From NCBI GenBank assembly GCA_022419385.1, contig JAJUBI010000001.1, positions 3,410,001 through 3,474,000 of the forward strand: a DNA stretch of 64,000 nt, given 5' to 3'. The notes under the pieces are model-generated. The model saw only the letters and a program-made list of their open reading frames with translations. It was not told the DNA's origin and searched no databases. Source of the stretch: Paraconiothyrium sp. Pb-2020. Its lineage: Eukaryota > Ascomycota > Dothideomycetes > Pleosporales > Didymosphaeriaceae. Made by a program: the position numbers and the translations under genes. Positions 57,670 through 64,000 of this stretch are shown piece after piece; the stretch's first letter is position 1, and every line of letters begins with the position of its first letter.

Positions 57670-59001
57670 ATGCCAACCTTCTCACTCAACCCCATGGCGC
57701 ACCAAGCACACCACCTCCCGTGGCAAAGCCTCACGTCCGCCTTTCGCTTCGTATCAAAAAACCAAGCTGATGGCGAAAGAACGAACCTGTACTTTCAATA
57801 CAACACAGCACAAAGCGTCCAGCTCCATTACTTTGTGAATGGGCTCACAAGCGCCTTAGAACAGGCTTCAAAAACGGAACGCGCAAGATATCAACCGACA
57901 TACGACCCGCCACTGCTCGACGACATCGTAATCACTCCCGCTGTCGGAAAGAAGATTGCGCCCTCTCTGATTCAGTGTCGCTCGAACAATCCATTTCAAC
58001 TACAGCACGAATGCACCCAGCGCGTATGGCGTGGCTTGAAAGTGGACTGCACCTGCCCGCTCCTTGACTCTGAGAAGCGTGCCTCGTTCTTCGTGGAAAA
58101 CTGGCGTAGCTGTCGACAAACATGTAGCAGTACCAAGGAGCGCCACCACGATGCAATCGAAGTCGTCAAAATGTGCATTCTTCACAATGAGATGGAGCCT
58201 CTGTTCAGGCTATGTGCGACTCCGGACTTCGACTTGTCGCGGAACTGGTGGTCATTCCCGTATGACATTCCCCAAGACTACGGCTGGGCCGAGGTCATGC
58301 GCTCAGCCCTTATGATGTACATTTGCTTGAATGCATTTTATTTAATGCCGGAGACATATGACCCAGAGTTGCGTAAGGAAAGCAACACTGGGGCTGTCGT
58401 CGCCGACTACCGTGACACCACGTCCTATCAAAGAGCCTTTTTTCGCTGCACTGCAGTAACAAAAATCGACACTTTTACTTATCCTCACCGGGAGTTCTTT
58501 GGCGTTCCAGAGGGCATGTACGTTGCCGACTGGCACTGGTCAAACGATGAGCTATTAGGCCTCACAAGCTTGGAGAGACGACGAGAGCCGGGTTATGGCC
58601 ATGTTCCTACAAAGGAGGATGTTGCGCGTGCTCGTCTTCTAGTGTGTAAAGCGGGAAGGCTGCCAACCGAATTGGGGTTGCAGATACTGGAATGTGCTGG
58701 TTATGTACCCGAGCGCCGCATTCCAGTGGCTGACGACCCACTACACAAAGACAACGCAGATGAGTTGAGGAGTTACCTAGATTACTGTTGGCAACTACTC
58801 ATTCGGTGCGATATGCTGATGAAATCGTGTGGGAAGAGTATCGATTGGTATGGAGAAGTCGTCGTATGCATCAAGGACCTATGGGGCGATCCTACTGCCA
58901 GAGACTGGATCCAAGATGGACAGGACGACTGGGATGAGGACTTTCGCGATTGGCCTCTGAACGCCGCTGAACGGCACTGGTATCGGTTTGTGGGGTATTG
59001 A
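57670..59001 (+). CDS. Hypothetical protein, possible F-box-like segment
   Basis: A single uninterrupted frame of 443 residues, long for chance, opened by an ATG at 57,670. No signal peptide or membrane span. Several Trp- and Cys-rich phrases occur (RVWRGLKVDCTCP, ENWRSCRQTCSS). At about residues 325-345 the phrase GRLPTELGLQILECAGYV has the LPxEL..IL pattern of F-box-like motifs, but it lies far from the N-terminus where F-boxes usually are. The end is acidic and aromatic (DDWDEDFRDWPLNAAERHWY). This style is common among unnamed, lineage-specific fungal proteins. Function unknown. Confidence 0.7.
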   Translation: MPTFSLNPMAHQAHHLPWQSLTSAFRFVSKNQADGERTNLYFQYNTAQSVQLHYFVNGLTSALEQASKTERARYQPTYDPPLLDDIVITPAVGKKIAPSLIQCRSNNPFQLQHECTQRVWRGLKVDCTCPLLDSEKRASFFVENWRSCRQTCSSTKERHHDAIEVVKMCILHNEMEPLFRLCATPDFDLSRNWWSFPYDIPQDYGWAEVMRSALMMYICLNAFYLMPETYDPELRKESNTGAVVADYRDTTSYQRAFFRCTAVTKIDTFTYPHREFFGVPEGMYVADWHWSNDELLGLTSLERRREPGYGHVPTKEDVARARLLVCKAGRLPTELGLQILECAGYVPERRIPVADDPLHKDNADELRSYLDYCWQLLIRCDMLMKSCGKSIDWYGEVVVCIKDLWGDPTARDWIQDGQDDWDEDFRDWPLNAAERHWYRFVGY

Positions 59002-59406
59002 TCTGTAGAAGCGCTGCGTGAAAGATATGTCCTACTTGAGCTTCTCTAGAAATGACTATCAACTCGACACGAGTCATGCTTAGGTCATTTATCCAACATT
59101 TGTGCAGTTGCATACTTAGATAAGCTGCAAACCGTCACAGAGGGCAGAAATCATTGCTCACTCACTATCTTCGGCCTAAGACGTCCATCATATCTACTTA
59201 ACTGATTCAGGTTCTCAGAACTTGATCAGCAAATTAGCAGTCGTACAAGGAATTCTATTTCGATCCTACTGGAATGGCCACAATCAATAAGATTCACATC
59301 ACTCCAACTGTCGGAACAACAATCCGGATCGCTCAGGAAAGGTCATCGGACATCCTCCAGGCACCAACAGCGCAAATCCGGATATCTAAGATGATCTCCT
59401 CACCCC

Positions 59407-61251
59407 TCATCTAACATTGTGCCTCGTGGATCCTCCCTCGTCCCCTCGCCATTTTCGTCCAAAGAAATAGAATGGGATCGCCAAAATCATGGCCAGCGAA
59501 ACCAGCATGAACATGATCATATAGACCTGGATCCAGCCCTCATCAGCTATCCAATCAACAGCCGTGTACAAGAACAAGAAGGCGACGAGGTTCTTGAAGA
59601 CGTTGATCGTGACGAGGCACTCAGACGCAGTCTGGGGATAGCATTCGACGACATATGTTATGGCGATGTTGGGAGCGAATATTGTGCCAAAGGAGCCTAT
59701 GAGTCATGTTAGAGTGTCTTGGGGTGAGGGAAGGTGGTGTTCGGAGAGGGGGGACTGACACATTCCGAAACCGAAGGCGATGGCTAACCAGTGCAGTTTT
59801 TGCGAGCATGCAAAGGCTACTAGTATGCATCCCGCGGGTGCAATGTAGAATGCTGGGAGCAGCGCAACTAGACGTTGCTCCGGATACACGTCTCCGTGCT
59901 GTCTACGTATGACTGCGGCTGTTATTAAATCGGTGGCGAAACCACCGCCGTAACACGCGACGGCAAAGCCAATGATAGCGGCAATCTGCATGAGGCCGAC
60001 ACCGCTGCTTGAAAACAAATACGGAGGAGCCATGAGGAAGCTAGGGAAGGCAAAGCTACAGTTGAGGTGGTTAGTGTCGTGAACCTTCTTGTCTGCTAAT
60101 CTAGAGATAAACTTACATCATGATAATTTGAGCGGCGAGGCTCGTACCAAATACAAACACAGCGTACAAAACAGCCGGGCGGCCCAGTGTGAAAGTCGGT
60201 TCGAAGAACACCCTTACAATGTTGACGTCGGGATCGACAGTAATGAACGACGTCCAGATCTTAGTCCAGGGCTTTTGCACAACATTCACATGATGCCATG
60301 ACAGAGTGTCTGTGCGGGTGACCTCTCCCTTCTCGGTCCCTTTATTCGCAACTTGCTGTCCTTCAATGGAAACCACATGGGGTGAGTCTCTGGCCCGGTT
60401 GAAGTTGGACTCAGGGTAAAACAAGAAGATGGCGATAGCATTGGCACCCGCCAGTGCGGCGCACACCCAGATGTAGTCGCGCCAGGATCCCGGGCTGTAC
60501 TCGGTGATGAAAGATGCCAGAAGGGGTCCAATCGCAGTGGCACTTGCGATAAGGAGCGTGTATCTGCGTGGGCAGTCAGCCCAACCAATCTTTTGATAAT
60601 GGGGGGACTTTATACCTACGCGGACATCATAGTAGCATGCTCGTGTAGGAAAAATATGTCGGAGACAATGCCAGGGACAATGCTCTATGGAATGTGTCAG
60701 CAAGCGTTGGCTGACACAACGGAAGCATTCACCTCTCCAGAAGCGGAAACAAACCCTGAAAGGCATCTTGCGGCCAATAGACCCGAAAAACTGGGCTCTT
60801 TGGCAGTCCAAATAAGCACAGCGAAGAGCATCACTATGGAAGTGAGAAGTGAGGCTCGTTTGCCGAACTTGACGGCGAGCGGAACCCAGAACATGTTGCC
60901 GACTCCGAGGAGTAGAAAATTGAACTGATCTCGTTAGCGGTGATGTGCGACTGGCTTGATGGGGACGGTGGATGGCTTCACTGTGAGCAGGCCATTGACC
61001 TGATTTGCCGTCTTATTGAATTGACGCTCGAGGACGACTGTCGCAACAGACAATCCGGCTCCCGCGAAGTTGGCGGTGAAATTGAAAAAGGCAGTGGCAA
61101 TTAGCGCAGTCAGCTTAAGCCCACGAGGCCATCTCAGCGGGTCGCTCTCGTCCTGAGATGGATGGGGAAGCAAGGGGAGCCCGTGGTGTCTGTGGGCCGC
61201 GTCGGCAACCTCACTAAAATCGGACCTGTTGTTTGCGACGACGCTGGGCAT
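59407..61251 (-). CDS. MFS transporter (DHA1-type drug/metabolite exporter)
   Basis: Six exons (61,251-60,982; 60,924-60,733; 60,684-60,620; 60,563-60,117; 60,055-59,760; 59,696-59,407), all introns 48-63 nt, encode 519 residues. The N-terminal tail ends DPLRWPRGLKL, the usual entry to the first helix in fungal MFS exporters. About twelve hydrophobic segments follow. The conserved loop 2-3 reads NMFWVPLAVKFGKRASLL, the large central loop is hydrophilic (ESNFNRARD..GEVTRTDTLSW), and the last helices include SFGTIFAPNIAITYVVECYP. Such proteins export small molecules by proton antiport at the plasma membrane. It is divergent from the FAD monooxygenase gene at 62,270, so the pair may serve the same compound. 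Confidence 0.92.
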
Positions 61252-62269
61252 TGTAGTATCACGTTTTCAAAGAAAGGACTGGAATGAGAAGACGAGTTGA
61301 GATCACGCGATGGTCAGGAGCAACAAGTGATACTCATAAGTGGTGACCACCCACACCGGCCCACTTGCCGTTCCCTGTTCCGGTGCTGAGCATGCGTGTA
61401 AAGGGGGGCACGCATAGAACGCGTACCTTCTCGACGCGGGGGAGGCGTCGGGGATGCTGGTTTGCATCTGGTTTGTGGAGAGAGTGGCGCTTCCACTAGA
61501 CTGAGTGTAGTTCGTTATGCAGTTTGTCGAACGCTAGGGGAGATAGGCTGCACTTCTGCGTGCCAGGACCCCTTCCGTCTCCAGCACGGAAAGATCCCTG
61601 CAATATAATGAAGACGGTGGAGGAAGACGGTTGAGATGAAATTAACTAAGCGTTTCTCATCTAGATTATAGCTAAGCATCAGATCTCCATTCACCCATAT
61701 TCGCGTAAAACTATACGATCCCGACTTTGCCCCAAGCTCTAATACACATTCGTCTCGTACCTTCCAGGTCTTTTGTAGAGTCTATCGGTGGAGAGGAAAC
61801 ATTTGTTCCCTATCAAGAGGGAGCATTATTGAGGGAATGGATCTAGGAAGAGTCCTTTTGAAGGTTTAGGACTGGAACGATGCTCAGAGTGTTTGAAGAT
61901 GGTACACAAAGATCTGGCCGAAGCTTGGAGGCGAGCGCAACTCACACGATTGAAGAATTACTCAAGCACACGTGAAGATTGAGATATATGAAATTGCATA
62001 AATGCCTCTGGCATATGGAATTTCCAAGGCGGCCTCTGCTCCAGCGCCTTAGCGTGACATGATGTGCGCGTTGTTCGTAACTCGGGTGTCCTCCCGAATC
62101 GTAGCCATTATCCGTCCCGAGCTCCCCGTGCAGAAGCCGTCCTCGAAAGGCCGCTGGCCCGTCATCACGGTCCCACATGAAATCCAAAGAAACCCTTAAC
62201 GAATGAACCTCCTGCTTTGGCCGAAAGCTGCGGCAGCTCGCAGTTCACAGCTCCAAGCCTCGTCTATCC
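61252..62269. promoter_or_regulatory. Divergent promoter region, MFS transporter / FAD monooxygenase
   Basis: About 1.0 kb separates the two divergent start codons. It contains no supported gene and should hold both promoters. Specific factor sites cannot be assigned safely. Confidence 0.45.
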
Positions 62270-63949
62270 ATGACCATGTCCCTGCCCCTCACGTACCCCT
62301 CCCAATCCTTGCGATTCCTTGAAACACTTAATCGCAAAGACAAACTCAGCAATGGCATCGGGTGTACGGCAACGGTGCCCGAGATTCTACCGGCGCGGTT
62401 GAAGCTCGACATTGTCATTGTGGGCGCCGGACTCGGTGGGCTTGCTCTCGCCATTGCGCTTGCGCGCCGCGGCCACGCGGTGCAGATATTGGAGCAAGCG
62501 CCTCAGCTCGGAGAGGTAAGCTGAAAGCTATACATGGCTCGGCGGTTTGGCAATCGATCAGTGACTGACTCGGTCTCAGGTCGGCGCCGGAATTCAGATT
62601 CCTCCCAATTCGGGCCGTTTACTGCATCGCTGGGGCGTGTTTGAACATTTGGAGAAATGGGCTGTGCAGCCTGAGGCCATCAACTTTCGTCGCTGGGAGG
62701 ATGGCACGGTGATTGGGCACACGGCACTTGGGGATGCGTTCGAAGACAATTTCGAGACGCCGTATTATGTGGTGCACCGCGCGCATTTTCACGAGGCGCT
62801 GCATCAGAGAGCGTTGCAGCTGGGTGTTGTTGTGAAGCTGGGCTGCAAAGTGGTCAAGTACAATGAGAAACAAGGCTCTGTCATGCTTGATAACGGCATA
62901 ATGGTACGAGGAGATCTTGTGGTTGCTGCCGACGGTACGTCAGATATGCCACTCGTGTAACAAGACTGTTCGAACTGATGCGCAAATTCAGGAATTAAAT
63001 CCGTCGCTCGCGACAGCATGTTCCCAGACGAGCACCACGAGCCTATCTTTGATGGATTTGCCGCCTACCGCGCCACCGTTGATGTGAAGAAGATGCGAAA
63101 CGACCCAGACATCGCCTGGATCCTGGAAAGACCAGCGCTGAACATATGGTGAGTCGCACCGGGCTAGATCAGAGCATCCAATTCACTGATTCCTCTTGCA
63201 CGAGATAGGATTGGAGAGAATAGACACGTCATGTCGTATACGATAGCCGCAGGAGAGTCCTTCAATATGGTCCTGTCACACGTTGACCGCTCGGACCCGG
63301 CGACATGGACTCAGAAATTCGCCAAAGAAGATATACAGGCTGAGTTCCAAGGGTGGGACCCGCGGTACGTATATTCTGATGCAAAATCCCGAAGAGAATC
63401 TTACTGAGCGCTTGTAAAAGGTTGACTAAAATCATATCATTGATTAACGGCTGCATGAAGTGGCCCTTGAAAGTGGGAAGGCCGCTTTCGTCCTGGGTGT
63501 CTCGGTCATCGCGACTGATCATTATCGGCGATGCGGCGCATGCCATGTTACCGTATATGTCACAAGGCGCTGCCATGGCAGTCGAGGACGGCGCTGCTCT
63601 TGCTGTAGCTCTAAACAGCATCTCTTCGGTCGAAGAGCTGCCGTTCGCGTTGCGGAGCTTCGAGAATGAACGGATCAAGAGAAGTGGGGACATGCAGAAT
63701 GCTAGCACTGTCAACGGGCGTATATGGCATTTCCCGGATGGTCCGGAGCAACGGGCGAGAGACGCTTCCATGGCTGCAGAGGTTTTAGGAAAGCCTTTTA
63801 CGAGCAGCGCGAATCAGTGGAGCGATCCGGTGACGCAGTGGTGGGCGTATGGTTACGACGCAGAGAAAAAAATGGAAGAGGCGTGGGCCACAGACGTTGC
63901 GACGTTGATTTCACGATCCAAGTGTGAAACAGCTTCCCATTGTACATGA
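62270..63949 (+). CDS. FAD-dependent monooxygenase (salicylate hydroxylase-like)
   Basis: Five exons (62,270-62,515; 62,580-62,934; 62,992-63,148; 63,209-63,364; 63,421-63,949) encode 480 residues. Class A flavoprotein monooxygenase motifs are complete: the dinucleotide fold VIVGAGLGGLALA (Gly 52-Gly 57), the DG motif VVAADGIKS split by intron 2, and the GD motif IIGDAAHAMLPYMSQGA (Asp about 342). The start chosen leaves about 45 residues before the first fold motif, more than in most relatives; a later start is possible. Members hydroxylate aromatic acids such as salicylate with NAD(P)H and oxygen, or act in secondary metabolism. The divergent MFS gene suggests an uptake/export or detoxification pair. 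It ends about 50 bp before the window edge. Confidence 0.92.
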
Positions 63950-64000
63950 TAAGAGCTAGATGAATGTCATATTATGTACTACTGCAGCCCGACACTTTCG

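Overview
The window is nuclear DNA from a filamentous ascomycete (Pezizomycotina; probably Dothideomycetes, which is inference). The evidence is TTAGGG telomere repeats, genes split by 47-63 nt introns with GT..AG borders and CTAAC/CTGAC-like branch sites, very AT-rich blocks with Gln codons turned into TAG/TAA (the mark of repeat-induced point mutation, RIP), and fungal families such as HET/NACHT proteins, CFEM-rhodopsin receptors, peroxygenase-type haem peroxidases and a UstP-like S41 peptidase.

The main structural feature is at 7,967-8,205. A (TTAGGG)n tract runs into a 16-N gap and a (CCCTAA)n tract follows. Each tract is in the orientation of a chromosome end, so two telomeres face each other. 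The window is therefore most simply two chromosome or contig ends joined by the assembly, with a real end-to-end fusion as the alternative. Positions 1 to about 8,086 would be the right end of one chromosome and 8,103-64,000 the left end of another.

Left end: a two-module secreted Cys-rich protein (1.36-1.69 kb), a 5'-truncated FAD-linked oxidase pseudogene (1.84-2.83 kb), a GC-rich border, and an AT-rich RIP block holding a roughly 39-bp tandem array. Right end: a RIP-decayed Ty3/Gypsy element lying against the telomere and lacking its 5' part, more AT-rich debris to about 14.75 kb, then a beta-glucosidase pseudogene carrying three in-frame TAGs, which suggests RIP has spread into the adjoining gene.

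From 16.4 kb the arm is gene-rich but accessory in nature: peroxygenase-like haem peroxidase, cytochrome P450, S41 peptidase, a NACHT/zinc/HET fusion beside a NACHT-family pseudogene, a CFEM receptor, a secreted FAD oxidase, an ABCC transporter, a 4-TM protein, a tautomerase, an NAD(P)-dependent reductase, an unknown secreted protein, a 1,355-residue secreted SGNH-hydrolase/FG-GAP protein, a hypothetical protein, and a divergent MFS transporter / FAD monooxygenase pair. Secreted, oxidative, transport and self/non-self genes dominate, as expected near a fungal telomere. No complete biosynthetic core gene (PKS, NRPS, terpene synthase or DUF3328) is visible, so a single metabolite cluster is not supported. 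Exon structures were derived by eye from splice signals and reading-frame continuity; for the multi-exon genes with stated exons the phases add up to complete reading frames.
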